From positions 2,147,041-2,211,040 of the forward strand of contig CAVPMN010000020.1 of NCBI GenBank assembly GCA_963706425.1: 64,000 nucleotides of DNA. The letters are read 5' to 3'. This DNA is from CAVPMN01 sp963706425 (GTDB lineage: Bacteria; Actinomycetota; Acidimicrobiia; Acidimicrobiales; Acidimicrobilacustridaceae). Made by a program: the position numbers and the translations under genes. Below the pieces are notes generated by a model, which saw nothing but the letters and a program-made list of their open reading frames with translations, ran no database searches and was not told where the DNA came from. This document shows, piece after piece, positions 18,054-27,481 of this stretch (the first letter of the stretch is position 1; each line of letters opens with the position of its first letter).

Positions 18054-19388
18054 GTGCCCCCTCGCCTGCGGCCCCGCGCCCGCCTCATCGCCGCCGGCCT
18101 CGCGTTCATGCTGGTGCTGACCGGCGTCGACCGAGGACTGGCCCAGGAGCCCGACCCGGGCGTCACCCCCACCGTCCCCACGGTGCCGCCGACCGTGCCC
18201 CCGACGCCGGTGCCGCCGACCCTGCCGCCCGATCTCTCGCACCCGGCTGATCCGTCCCAGCCCGACGCCCTCGGCGAGCTCGAGGGAGACGAGGGTGAGC
18301 CGGAGCTTCCGCCCGCTCCGGCGGTCGACCCGTCACCCGCCGTGCGTGCGCTCTTGGCCGAGCTGGCCGACCTCACCGGGCGCGACCGCTTGGCGGCGGA
18401 ACAGGCCCGGCTCGATGCCGCCCGATGGGCCAAAGGAGAGGCCGACGCCGACGTGGAGCGGGCCGGCCAGCGCGTCACCGAGGCCGAGCAGGCGCTCGCC
18501 GAGGCCGAGCGCCTGCTGGCCCAGTTCGCGGTGACCTCCTTCATGTATGCGAGCGGCGGCGTCGACGTCGCCACCGAGAAGCTGAGCCTCTATTCGCAGA
18601 AGAAGGAGCGCCAGCTCACCACGACCGTGTTCGATCACCGGCTGCAGATGGTGAGCGAGGCGCAGGGCGCGCTCGACGACTCCCGTCGGGCCTACGACGA
18701 GCGCCGGGCGGCGGCCGATGAGGCGGGGCGGCAGGTGGCCGAACGCGAGGGGGTGCTCTGGTTGAGCGAGCAGGCGCTGGTCGCCGCGGCCCGCGAGAAG
18801 AGCCAGGCGCGAGCCCAGAACGCGCTCGTCCTCTATGACCCGGCCGACGAGGGTCGCTGGCAGCTCGAGATCGTGGGCGACAGCGTGCTCACCGCCGAGG
18901 AGATCGCCGCGTGGTTCGACTACGTGGGTGTGTCGTCGAGAGCGGCCGCGCCCGTGGCCGATCTGGCGACGTGGTACGTCGAGGAGGGTGCGACCGAGGG
19001 ACTGCGCGGTGACGTGGCCTTCGCGCAGGCGGTGCTCGAAACCGGCTCGTTCACCAACCGCGACACCGTCCTCTACAACAACTACGCAGGGATCGGGCAC
19101 TGCGACTCGTGCCCGAGCGGCTTCCCGTTCGCCACACCCCGCGACGGCGTGCGCGCCCAGATCCAGCTGCTGAAGAGCTACGTGTTCGAAGCGCCGGAGT
19201 ACGCCCACCCGCTGGTCGACCGTCGCCTGCGGGGTCCGGCCGGCTGCTGTCAGACCTGGAACGAGCTGGGTGGTGTGTGGGCGTCCGTGCCGCACTACGG
19301 GCCGATCGTGCTCGGCGTCTACCAGTCGATGCTCGAGTTCGCGTTGGCCCGGCGGGTCGCCTACCCGATGTTGCGACCACCCGTCTGA
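18054..19388 (+). CDS. Secreted coiled-coil glucosaminidase-like cell wall protein
   Basis: 444 residues from GTG 18054. A signal peptide (residues 1-30) is followed by a Pro/Thr-rich linker, a long alpha-helical coiled coil (about 95-260) rich in Ala/Glu/Arg, and a C-terminal domain with AQAVLETGSF and NNYAGIGHCDSC, the pattern of the endo-beta-N-acetylglucosaminidase (GH73-like) fold. The glutamate in LETGS is the likely catalytic acid. Coiled-coil plus hydrolase is the layout of division or elongation autolysins controlled by partner proteins. Confidence 0.8.
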   Translation: MPPRLRPRARLIAAGLAFMLVLTGVDRGLAQEPDPGVTPTVPTVPPTVPPTPVPPTLPPDLSHPADPSQPDALGELEGDEGEPELPPAPAVDPSPAVRALLAELADLTGRDRLAAEQARLDAARWAKGEADADVERAGQRVTEAEQALAEAERLLAQFAVTSFMYASGGVDVATEKLSLYSQKKERQLTTTVFDHRLQMVSEAQGALDDSRRAYDERRAAADEAGRQVAEREGVLWLSEQALVAAAREKSQARAQNALVLYDPADEGRWQLEIVGDSVLTAEEIAAWFDYVGVSSRAAAPVADLATWYVEEGATEGLRGDVAFAQAVLETGSFTNRDTVLYNNYAGIGHCDSCPSGFPFATPRDGVRAQIQLLKSYVFEAPEYAHPLVDRRLRGPAGCCQTWNELGGVWASVPHYGPIVLGVYQSMLEFALARRVAYPMLRPPV

Positions 19389-19425
19389 CCAGCGGCCTCG
19401 GCGACGGGCTCAGCCGCGGCTCGCG

Positions 19426-19761
19426 TCAGTTGCGGAGCTTGGCCACCGCGTCGTCGAGGGCCTGTCCGAGGTCGTCCACGGCACTCTTGACGCCCCGTCG
19501 GATGGTGGCCAGGGCGTCGCCAGCGCTCGAGCCCGTCTTGTCGAACTGCTCCTTGGCGTCGAGCCACTTGTTGCGCAGTTGCTCGACGATCGGGCTGACC
19601 TGGTCCCGTGCCTCCATCTCACCGAGTCGGGCCTGCACCTCGAGTTGGTCGATGCGAGCCTTCCAGTCTTCGAGCTGGCTCTGGAGCAAGTCGTTCGTCA
19701 GTTGCGAGACCTGCTTCTCGAGATCGTTCACCCGTGCTTCGAGCTCGGCGGTGTCCGTCAT
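19426..19761 (-). CDS. Small coiled-coil protein of unknown function
   Basis: 111 residues, charged and almost fully helical: the first 45 residues show leucine heptads (LEARVNDLEKQVSQL), the rest is amphipathic with GRGVKSAVDDLGQALDDAV-like helices. No signal peptide, membrane span or catalytic motif. A strong AGGAGGT ribosome site lies 8-14 bases upstream of the ATG, so it is probably a real and well-translated gene. Function unknown. Confidence 0.75.
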   Translation of the reverse strand: MTDTAELEARVNDLEKQVSQLTNDLLQSQLEDWKARIDQLEVQARLGEMEARDQVSPIVEQLRNKWLDAKEQFDKTGSSAGDALATIRRGVKSAVDDLGQALDDAVAKLRN

Positions 19762-19878
19762 GGCGCTGACCTCCTGTGTCGCTATCGAGGCTACCGAGGG
19801 GAGATCGCCCGGCTAAGGGCCGAAGGTCACCTACCCGCGAACCGCATCGGTTCGGTCGTGGCGGGGTACGGACGGGGC

Positions 19879-20523
19879 ATGCCTTCACAACCACACGCCG
19901 CCGATCTCATCCTCGTCGGGGTGTTCCCCGAGGGTCGGGCTCCCCAAGTGGTGGACGCCCTTCGCCAGACGGGGGTGCCGGAGGCCGAGATCCGCGTCGG
20001 TGACCCCGACGACGAGGTGTTGGCCAAGCGGGCCGAGATGGAGGTCGAGGCCTCGGAGAGCTGGTTCTCGCCGACCGTCGGCGTGCTCTACCCCGACGAA
20101 GCAGCCAAGGGGTTCGTGGTCGCAGTGGTGGTCGGCTCGATCATCGGAGCGGTGCTGGTGGCGCCGTTCGGCTTCATCGAGATGGGTGACTTCGCCCTCT
20201 GGATCCGGCTGCTCTTCATGGCCGCCGCCGGCGCGCTCGCCGGTGGCGCCATCGGCGCGGTGGTGGGCCCGGCGCTCGCGGCCAGTCGCCCGGGCGAGTC
20301 CGACGCCAGCGACCGAGGCGTCGTCGTGCGCGTCGATCGCCAGGACGAGCGCATCGAGCGGGTGCTCGCCGGATTCGAGCCCATTCGGCTCGATCGCCTC
20401 CGACTGGCCGATGGATCGGTCGACTCGACGATCACCGACGAGAGCCGGCGCTCCGACGACGGCGTGGTCGAGGACATGGCCGACCGTGCTCGTGGCGTCG
20501 ACACCGACTTTCGTGACCGCTGA
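19879..20523 (+). CDS. Two-helix membrane protein of unknown function
   Basis: 214 residues from ATG 19879. The N-terminal 75 residues are soluble (LILVGVFPEGRAPQVVDALR) and resemble the sensor-like first half of small stress proteins. Two membrane helices follow (about 78-100 and 110-140, the second Gly/Ala-rich), then an acidic, arginine-rich cytoplasmic tail. It faces the coiled-coil gene across a 117-bp divergent region. No enzyme motif seen. Confidence 0.72.
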   Translation: MPSQPHAADLILVGVFPEGRAPQVVDALRQTGVPEAEIRVGDPDDEVLAKRAEMEVEASESWFSPTVGVLYPDEAAKGFVVAVVVGSIIGAVLVAPFGFIEMGDFALWIRLLFMAAAGALAGGAIGAVVGPALAASRPGESDASDRGVVVRVDRQDERIERVLAGFEPIRLDRLRLADGSVDSTITDESRRSDDGVVEDMADRARGVDTDFRDR

Positions 20524-20587
20524 CGAGCGCCGACGAAGGGCACCCGCCTCTATAGCCTGACGACAGACCGACCGGGGAGCGTTCGCC

Positions 20588-20884
20588 ATGAGCACGACCG
20601 TCGAAGTACGTCACAACGACGCGTTGTCGCGCTACGAGTTGCTGGTCGGTGGTGAGCTCGTCGGCCGGGCGACCTACGAGGCGGGTGGAGCCGACGGCGA
20701 GGTCCTGGTGTTCCCACACACGGTCATCGACCCCGCACATCGCGGCCAGGGCCTGGGTGCTCGCCTGGTGAAGGGTGCGCTCGACGATGTGCGCATGTCC
20801 GGCCGGCGGGTGGTCCCCCGCTGCTGGTATGTGGCCGCGTTCATCGACGAGCACCCGGACTATGCCGATCTGCTCGCTCCCTGA
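20588..20884 (+). CDS. Small GNAT acetyltransferase (YjdJ type)
   Basis: 98 residues, the minimal GNAT fold of the YjdJ/NATD1 group. The acetyl-CoA loop is visible as HRGQGLGARLV near residue 58, and the end has the WYVAAFIDEHPDY motif typical of this group. It probably N-acetylates a small molecule or peptide, but the acceptor is unknown. GGGGAG lies 8-13 bases before the ATG. Confidence 0.88.
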   Translation: MSTTVEVRHNDALSRYELLVGGELVGRATYEAGGADGEVLVFPHTVIDPAHRGQGLGARLVKGALDDVRMSGRRVVPRCWYVAAFIDEHPDYADLLAP

Positions 20885-20934
20885 GGGGACGGTGGCGGGG
20901 TATTCCCCCTTCAGAATCGGGTACGGACAGCCGC

Positions 20935-21378
20935 ATGGCTGCAACCGATGATCGTCCGTCCACGGATCTCCCCGTGGATGCGCTCGGCTTGTCGGCAGGA
21001 CTGTGCGGCACGTTGCGCCGCTGGGGCTACGGCCGCATCGGTGCGCTGACCCGAGCAACTCGGGCGGAGCTGCTCGAGGTGCCGGGCGTCGGGCCCCGGA
21101 GGGTGAGCGACATCGTCGCCTCGCTCGGCCGTTTCGACCTGAGCCTCGCAGAGCAGAACGTCGACGTTCGTGCCGGCCATCCGCTTGCTGCTCCGGTGAT
21201 GGAGGCGCTCGCCGCCGGCGCGGAGGAAGCCGATGTGGCCGATGAGATCGGCGTGCCCATCGCGGCGGTGCGGGCCTGGCGCGTCGGATGCCGGCCGACA
21301 GAGCGTCAGACCGGGTGTATCCGGGCGTGGGCCGCGAAGCGCAGTCGGTGTCGTTCCCACGAGGGCTCGATCCGGTGA
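20935..21378 (+). CDS. RNA polymerase alpha-CTD-like protein with HTH-like tail
   Basis: 147 residues. Residues 12-75 align by eye along their length with the RNA polymerase alpha-subunit C-terminal domain: LPVDALGLSAGLCGTLRR, a helix GRIGALTRATRAELLEVPGVG and the final RRVSDIVASLG helix. The bases-contacting Arg265 and Asn268 of E. coli alpha are not kept (glycines instead), so DNA binding at UP elements is doubtful. Residues 95-120 (EADVADEIGVPIAAVRAWRVG) look like a helix-turn-helix. Next gene overlaps by GTGA. Confidence 0.7.
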   Translation: MAATDDRPSTDLPVDALGLSAGLCGTLRRWGYGRIGALTRATRAELLEVPGVGPRRVSDIVASLGRFDLSLAEQNVDVRAGHPLAAPVMEALAAGAEEADVADEIGVPIAAVRAWRVGCRPTERQTGCIRAWAAKRSRCRSHEGSIR

Positions 21379-21932
21379 GCGGCCTCGATCAGCCCGTGTC
21401 CGAACGCGACGAGCAGTCGCTGACCGTGGGCGGTCACGATGATGCCGGCGACGACGCCTCGGCGCGCCGGCTACGTGACGAGCGCGACAAGGATGAGTTG
21501 CGTCAGCGTCACTACGGGCTCCTGCAAGAGCTGCGAGTGCTGCTCCCCGGCGTCCAGGTCCTGGTGGCCTTCCTGCTCACGGTGCCGTTCGATTCCCGCT
21601 TCACCGAGCTCGACAACTTCCAGCAGGGGGTCTACGGCTTCGCTCTCGTCACCGGCATGTTGGCCATCGTCTGTTTCGTCGGCCCCACCGCACTGCATCG
21701 CGTCGGCAACCGCACCGCCCGGGCCGCGTGCCTGGAGCTCGGCATCCTGCTGACGAGAATCGGGCTGGTGCTGTTGGCGTTCACGTTGGTCGCGGCGCTG
21801 TTCGTCGTGGCCGATCTGATCTTCGGTCGATCGATGGCGGTGGTGCTCACCGGCATCGTGGCCCTGGCCATGCTGTGGCTGTGGCTGCTCCTGCCACGCG
21901 CCGGCACGCGTGGCTCGGCGACCTCTGGATGA
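21375..21932 (+). CDS. DUF6328-type four-helix membrane protein
   Basis: 185 residues from GTG 21375, overlapping the previous stop by GTGA. After an acidic cytoplasmic leader, LPGVQVLVAFLLTVPFDSRF begins the conserved core, followed by YGFALVTGMLAIVCFVGPTALHR and two more membrane helices. This pattern defines an actinobacterial four-helix family of unknown function. Confidence 0.82.
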   Translation: MSGLDQPVSERDEQSLTVGGHDDAGDDASARRLRDERDKDELRQRHYGLLQELRVLLPGVQVLVAFLLTVPFDSRFTELDNFQQGVYGFALVTGMLAIVCFVGPTALHRVGNRTARAACLELGILLTRIGLVLLAFTLVAALFVVADLIFGRSMAVVLTGIVALAMLWLWLLLPRAGTRGSATSG

Positions 21933-21949
21933 CCTCTCCCGCCCGGCCC

Positions 21950-22840
21950 TCAGCGTCGCGGGGGGTAGGGCTTCGAGTGATCCCAGTCGGCCAGTAGCGT
22001 GCGGATCGCGGTGAGCAGGATCAGCGGCTGGTCGAGCATGGCGTGGTGACCGGCTTCGGGCAGCTCGATCACCGGGGCGATACGACCGAGGGCTTCGTAC
22101 ATCGACTGGCCGATGTCGGCCGTCACCAGGCCGTACTCCGAGCGCAGCAATGCCACCCGGCAGCTGACCCGAGGCAGGAACGGCAGGGCGATGCCCCGCA
22201 TCGAGCCTGCGAACTGCTCGAAGATGCGCCGGTCGAACTTCCACTGCCAGCCCCCGTCGACCGGCCGCAGCGACTGTCGCCCCACGTGGTCGATGACGTA
22301 GGGGAGGTAGTTCTCCTGCGGCGGCACCGTGCGAAAGCGCACGAGGGCTTCCTCGACCGAGTCGTAGGTACGAGGCCGGCCGAACGCCTCCTTGAGGCGG
22401 TACGACTCGACCTCCGGATCCGGTTGGGTGACCGGCGAATCACAGATCACGATGCCCGAGAAGCGGTCGTCGTACTCGGCCGTGGTCGCGATCGTGACGA
22501 ACCCGCCCATGCTGTGTCCGACCATGACCGGCGCGCCATCGATGCCGCCCGCGTCGGCGACGGCAACGACCTCGCGAGTCCACTGCTCGAGGCTGTAGGC
22601 GTCACGATGGCCGCTGTCGCCGTGGCCTGACAGGTCGATGGCGACCACCCGGTAGTCGCCGGCGAAGCGAGCCGCGACGTGGGTCCACCAGTGAGCGTGC
22701 GCCCCGCCGCCGTGTACGAACACGAGTCCTCGGCGACCCGGCTCGCCCCACGCGAGGTAGTGGATCGTCGACCCGTCGACCGTCACGGCCCCGTCGGTGT
22801 GCGGTACCGAGAGGGCGGTTCGGAACCAGTGAGGGAGCAT
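21950..22840 (-). CDS. Alpha/beta-fold hydrolase
   Basis: 296 residues from ATG 22840 (a TTG six codons further out is possible). Oxyanion motif HGGGAHAHWW, acid-strand DLSGHGDSG, nucleophile elbow GHSMGG near residue 110 and a final histidine in EAGHHAMLDQP form the classic esterase/lipase set. No lid or family-specific signature tells the substrate. It faces the SulP gene across a 127-bp divergent region. Confidence 0.88.
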   Translation of the reverse strand: MLPHWFRTALSVPHTDGAVTVDGSTIHYLAWGEPGRRGLVFVHGGGAHAHWWTHVAARFAGDYRVVAIDLSGHGDSGHRDAYSLEQWTREVVAVADAGGIDGAPVMVGHSMGGFVTIATTAEYDDRFSGIVICDSPVTQPDPEVESYRLKEAFGRPRTYDSVEEALVRFRTVPPQENYLPYVIDHVGRQSLRPVDGGWQWKFDRRIFEQFAGSMRGIALPFLPRVSCRVALLRSEYGLVTADIGQSMYEALGRIAPVIELPEAGHHAMLDQPLILLTAIRTLLADWDHSKPYPPRR

Positions 22841-22967
22841 CTGGGTGCACGTGGTCAACGCTAGGTCGGGTGGCGAGATCTGGGTCGTTCATCCAAAGCG
22901 GGTGATGCCGGATGGCCGCCGTCGTGGTCTGGTGACGGCGGCTGCGGACCTGAAGGGAGGTGCGGCG

Positions 22968-24709
22968 ATGAGCGAGGGCCCTTCAGCGACGGCCGCCAAA
23001 GCATCGAAACTGCGCTTGTTCCAGGGCTTGCTGCCCATCGATCGGTCGCGGGTGCCAGCCGAGGTTCTCGCCGGGGTCACTCTCGCCGCCCTCGCCATTC
23101 CGGAGGTGATGGGCTATGCGACCATCGCCGGGATGCCGGTCATCACCGGCCTCTACACGATCGTGCTGCCGGTCCTCGCGTTCGCGGTGTTCGGCTCGTC
23201 GCGCCATCTCGTGGTCGGCGCCGACTCGGCCACCGCCGCGGTGTTGGCCGCCGGTCTGGTCGGGCTCGCAGCCACCGGCTCGGACGAGTACGTGGCCCTT
23301 GCGGGTCTGGTCGCGCTCATGGCTGCCGGCTTCCTCATCGTCGCCCGCCTCATCGGCCTCGGCTTCCTCGCCGACTTCCTCTCGCGCACGGTGCTGGTCG
23401 GCTTCCTCACCGGCGTGGGCATCCAGGTCGCCGCCGGGCAGGTCGGCGGCATGCTCGGCATCCCCGAGGGCAAGGGCATCACGATCGGCGACACGACCTT
23501 CGACAACACCCTCGGGAAGCTGTGGAGCACGTTGGAGAACATCGGCGACATCAGCTGGACCACCGTCGCGGTGTCGGTCGCCGTCGTGGTGGTCATCAAA
23601 GGCAGCAAGTTCGTGACGTCCAAGGTTCCCGGCGCGCTCATCGCGGTCATCGGTGCGATCTTCATCAGTTGGAAGTGGGACCTCGTCGACCACGGCGTGT
23701 CGACGCTGGGCGTCGTGCCCGGAGGTCTGCCGAGCCTCGGGCTCCCGGATGTGAGCTTCTCTGACATCACGGCGCTCATGGGCACGGCCGTGTCGATCTT
23801 CGTGCTCATCCTCGCTCAGAGTGCTGCGACGTCTCGGGCCTACGCGGCGAAGTACGACGATGCCTTCGACGAGGATGTCGATCTCGTCGGTCTCGGCACG
23901 GCCAACGTGATGGCCGGTCTGTCGGGCACGTTTGTGGTCAACGGCAGTCCCACGAAGACGCAGATGGTCGACGGTGCCGGTGGACGCAGCCAACTCGCCC
24001 AGCTCACGACGGGGGTGATCGTCGTCGTGGTGCTGCTCTTCCTCACCGTCCCACTCCAGTACATGCCCAATGCCGTGCTGGCCTCAGTGGTGTTCCTGAT
24101 CGGTGTCGAGCTGGTGGACATCCCTGGAATGCGGAAGATCTTGCGCCGCAGGCCCGACGAGTTCGTGGTGGCCGCGCTCACCGCGGCCGTGGTCGTGTTC
24201 GTAGGAGTCGAGCAGGGCATCGTGGTGGCGATCGTGGCGTCGATCATCGGCCACCTCCGCCGCTCGTACCGACCGCCGACCGCGGTGCTGGTGCCCGACG
24301 ACGACGGTCGGGGTTGGCACTCGACGATTCCCGCGGCGGACGAGCGCAGCATCGAGGGCATGGTCGTCTATCGATTCGCGGCTCCGCTCTACTACGCGAA
24401 CAGCAGCCATTTCTCCGAGGAGATCCTCGCCTTCGCCGAGGCGCCCGAGCCGGTCGAGTGGATCTGCATCGACGCGGCGGCGATGTCCGATGTCGACTAC
24501 ACGGGCGCCGCCACCCTCCGATCGATCCACGATCAACTGGCGGAGCGCAACGTGCGGCTGGTGTTCGCGGAGATGATGAGCGCGGTGCAGGCGGAGCTCG
24601 ATCGCTACGAGCTCACGGATGTCCTGGGAGCAGACACCATCTACCCGTCGGTCCCCGCCGCGGTGTCGGCGTTCGAGGGCCGGGCCGATGGGTCGTCGCG
24701 GCCGACCAG

Positions 24710-24728
<19 letters not shown>
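22968..24728 (+). CDS. SulP/SLC26-type anion transporter with STAS domain
   Basis: 586 residues from ATG 22968, selected because AAGGGAGG sits 9-16 bases upstream; an in-frame TTG-like extension lacks such a site. About twelve membrane helices with the SulP signatures (LPGY-equivalent GYATIAGMPVITGLYT, FLTGVGIQVAAGQ, VGTANVMAGLSGTF) and a C-terminal STAS domain containing DAAAMSDVDYTGAATL. Transports sulfate or bicarbonate-like anions. The last seven codons lie inside the opposite-strand tRNA-Leu gene. Confidence 0.9.
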
Positions 24729-24793
<65 letters not shown>

Positions 24794-24945
24794 GAGTGAA
24801 CGGCTCGTCAGGGTAGTCGAAGCCACCCACGGGCAGCACCCCGGGAACCGGTGGTGCCGGCCCACTCTCTCGTGGTGCCCCCGTGCCTCCCGGGGGCAGT
24901 TTCCGCCGACTGCCGTTCGCAACCACCCGGGTAGGGTGTCGGGCC

Positions 24946-25605
24946 GTGGGACTCCAGGGCTTCGAACGCAAGCTCGAGAACATGGTCGAAGGAGCCTTCG
25001 CTCGCGTGTTCCGCAGCGGCCTGCGCCCGGTCGAGCTCGGCCGGCGGCTCACCCGCGAGATGGACGACGGCCGTTCGGTCGACGTTCGTGGGCGCACGGT
25101 GGTACCGAACGACTTCGTGATCCGCGTCAGCACCGACGACCGAGATCGGTTCGCCCAGATCGAAGACACCCTCTGTCGGGAGCTGTGCGACGCCGCCCGC
25201 GAGCACGCCCGCGACGAGCACTACGCCTTCCTGGGCCCGGTGGCGGTCGAGCTGGTCACCGACGCCGCGCTGCGCACCGGTGTGTTCCACATCGACGCCC
25301 GTCTGAAGGAAGGGCCGAGCGGGGTGGGGGCCGGCTCGCTGCTGTTGCCCAACGGCGAGCGCTTCGTCCTCGACGACCAACCGGTGGTGGTGGGACGGCT
25401 GCCCGAGTGCGACATCACCATCCTCGACAGCAACGTCAGCCGCCGACACGCCGAGATCCAGCCGCGTGGTGACCGCTTCTTCGTCGTCGACCTGGGCTCC
25501 ACCAACGGCACCCGGGTGAATGGCGTCCAGGTCACCGACCGAGAGCTGCACGACGGCGACGAGCTCACCTTCGGCCACACCCGCATGCTGTTCCAGGCCT
25601 CCTGA
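24946..25605 (+). CDS. fhaA: FhaA: DUF3662 plus FHA domain
   Basis: 219 residues from GTG 24946. The N-terminal DUF3662 domain (starts MGLQGFERKLENMVEGAF) occupies residues 1-120; the FHA domain at 135-219 shows VVVGRLPECDITI, VSRRHAEIQ and DLGSTNGTRVNG, the residues that bind phosphothreonine. In mycobacteria FhaA joins the PknB phospho-signalling network of peptidoglycan synthesis. The long disordered linker of the mycobacterial protein is missing. First gene of the division cluster. Confidence 0.95.
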   Translation: MGLQGFERKLENMVEGAFARVFRSGLRPVELGRRLTREMDDGRSVDVRGRTVVPNDFVIRVSTDDRDRFAQIEDTLCRELCDAAREHARDEHYAFLGPVAVELVTDAALRTGVFHIDARLKEGPSGVGAGSLLLPNGERFVLDDQPVVVGRLPECDITILDSNVSRRHAEIQPRGDRFFVVDLGSTNGTRVNGVQVTDRELHDGDELTFGHTRMLFQAS

Positions 25606-25723
25606 CCCTCGCCGTTCGTGGCCCAACGGGACCAGGGTCCGCGATGGCACAGACGGGGGGCGGGGTCGCGCCGGGCGAGGCGTGGCGGGTTCTGGCCGGA
25701 CCCGCCGGTAATCTCGATGACGC

Positions 25724-26200
25724 GTGTCGGACCAACTCCTGTTCGTACTGAAGCTGTGCCTGCTCGCCCTCCTCTACCTGTTCTTCTTTCGGGTGCTGCG
25801 GGCGGTCTGGGCCGAGCTGAAGACCCCGGCCGTCGCCGTACCGGCGGCGCCGACGCGCGCGCCTGCGACCGCCGCCGCGCCGCCCAAGCCCGATCGGAGG
25901 GCGCGCCGCCAGCAACCTCCCCAACTCGTGGTGGTGGAGCCGGCCGAGCAGCGCGGGCAGAGCTTCGCCCTGGGCAACGAGCTCACCATCGGTCGAGCGG
26001 CGGGGTGTCAGGTCACGGTCGACGACACCTACGTGTCGCAGATGCACGCCCGGGTGTTCACCCGTGACGGGGCGTTCCTCGTCGAGGACCTGGGCTCGAC
26101 CAACGGCACCTATCTCAACCGCCAGAAGGTGAGCGGTCCCCTGGTGATGCAGAAGGGCGATCGCCTCCAGGTCGGCAACACGGTGCTGGAGCTCCGATGA
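25724..26200 (+). CDS. fhaB: FhaB: membrane-anchored FHA domain protein
   Basis: 158 residues starting at GTG 25724. One N-terminal membrane helix (residues 5-30), a Pro/Ala-rich linker and an FHA domain (LTIGRAAGCQV, YVSQMHARVF, DLGSTNGTYLN) that binds phosphothreonine. In mycobacteria the same protein (FipA) recruits division and wall-synthesis partners. Its ATGA overlap with the phosphatase gene indicates tight coupling. Confidence 0.94.
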   Translation: MSDQLLFVLKLCLLALLYLFFFRVLRAVWAELKTPAVAVPAAPTRAPATAAAPPKPDRRARRQQPPQLVVVEPAEQRGQSFALGNELTIGRAAGCQVTVDDTYVSQMHARVFTRDGAFLVEDLGSTNGTYLNRQKVSGPLVMQKGDRLQVGNTVLELR

Positions 26201-27462
26201 CCACCTTCGTCTGGGGCACGGCCACCGACATCGGGCGCGTCCGCTCGGGCAACGAGGACTTCCTGTCGGCCGATGACGGCCTGTTCCTCGTGGCGGACGG
26301 CATGGGTGGTCACCGCGCCGGCGAGGTGGCCTCGCACCTGGCCGTCGAGCACGTTCGATCACAGGTCGCCGAACGCAACGGTGCCCTCACCACCGACGAC
26401 CTCGTCGAAGCCGTGCAGGACGCCAACTCGGCCCTGGTCGCACGCGCCAGCGACGATCCGGAGCTGAAGGGCATGGGCACCACTCTGTGCGCTCTCGCCC
26501 TGGTGCGCGACGACGGTCGCGACCTGCTCGGCGTGGTCAACGTGGGCGACTCGCGCCTCTATCTGCTCAAAGGCGGCGAGCTCGAGCAGATCACCGACGA
26601 CCACAGCCTGGTGGCCACCCTCGAGCGTCAGGGGCGGCTCACCCGCGCCGAGGCCGCCGTGCACCCTCAGCGCAACATCGTCACCCGCGCCCTTGGTATC
26701 GACACGCGGGTCATGGTCGACTCGTGGGAGATCCTGCCCTTCGTGGGCGATCGCTACCTGCTCTGCAGCGACGGGCTGTTCAACGAGATCGAAGACGCTC
26801 GCATCGCCGCGACCCTCCGCAAGCTGGCCGATCCGTCTGAAGCCGCGCACGAGTTGGTGCGCCTGGCCAACGAGGGCGGCGGGCGCGACAACATCACCTG
26901 CGTGGTCGTCGACATCGTCGACGACACCGGGCGCGATCCCGACCTGGCCCCCGATCAGCAACGGGTGGCCAGCAAGGTCGAAGGCAAGGATCGGGTGCTC
27001 GCCGCGGCCCATGCCAACGAGCCGCACCTGGCCGACGACGAGCCCGCGCCCCGGCCGGCCAAGGCCCGCAAGCAGAAGGGCCGCACGATCAGCTGGCGTG
27101 TCATCCTGTTCATCTTCGTGCTCGTCGCCATCGTCACGGCTGCGGCGGCGAGCATCCTGTTCGCCGGCACGTCCACCTACTACGTGGGCTTCGACGGCAA
27201 CACGGTGGCCATCTTCCGAGGCAAGCCCGGAGGGGTGCTGGGCATCGAACCCGACCTGGTCGAACGCACCGACCTCACGCGCGACGAAGTCCCGACGGTG
27301 ATCATCGAGGACCTCGAAGACGGCGTCGAACGAGGCGATCTCGACGATGCGCGCAGCTACATCTCGAACCTCGAGGCGCAGGCCGGCACGGGATCGAGCA
27401 CGAGTGCGTTCGACCCGCCCGCGGTGTCGACGACCAGCACGGCTACCGACGCGTCACCGTGA
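26197..27462 (+). CDS. pstP: PP2C-type Ser/Thr protein phosphatase PstP
   Basis: 421 residues. The cytoplasmic PPM domain (about 1-240) carries the metal-binding motifs SGNEDF, VADGMGGHRAGEV, GTTLCAL, VGDSRLYL and GGGRDNITC. A linker with KQKGR-like basic charge precedes a single membrane helix near residue 300, then an extracellular tail rich in Ser/Thr. The enzyme reverses PknB phosphorylation. It sits between fhaB and ftsW as in Mycobacterium. Confidence 0.95.
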   Translation: MTTFVWGTATDIGRVRSGNEDFLSADDGLFLVADGMGGHRAGEVASHLAVEHVRSQVAERNGALTTDDLVEAVQDANSALVARASDDPELKGMGTTLCALALVRDDGRDLLGVVNVGDSRLYLLKGGELEQITDDHSLVATLERQGRLTRAEAAVHPQRNIVTRALGIDTRVMVDSWEILPFVGDRYLLCSDGLFNEIEDARIAATLRKLADPSEAAHELVRLANEGGGRDNITCVVVDIVDDTGRDPDLAPDQQRVASKVEGKDRVLAAAHANEPHLADDEPAPRPAKARKQKGRTISWRVILFIFVLVAIVTAAAASILFAGTSTYYVGFDGNTVAIFRGKPGGVLGIEPDLVERTDLTRDEVPTVIIEDLEDGVERGDLDDARSYISNLEAQAGTGSSTSAFDPPAVSTTSTATDASP

Positions 27463-27481
27463 CGGCCCCCGCCAAGCCTCG

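Noticed and set aside
22841..22967. Riboswitch upstream of the SulP gene
   Set aside because: The 127-bp gap contains an ordinary ribosome site but no conserved aptamer pattern or terminator pair that I can recognise.
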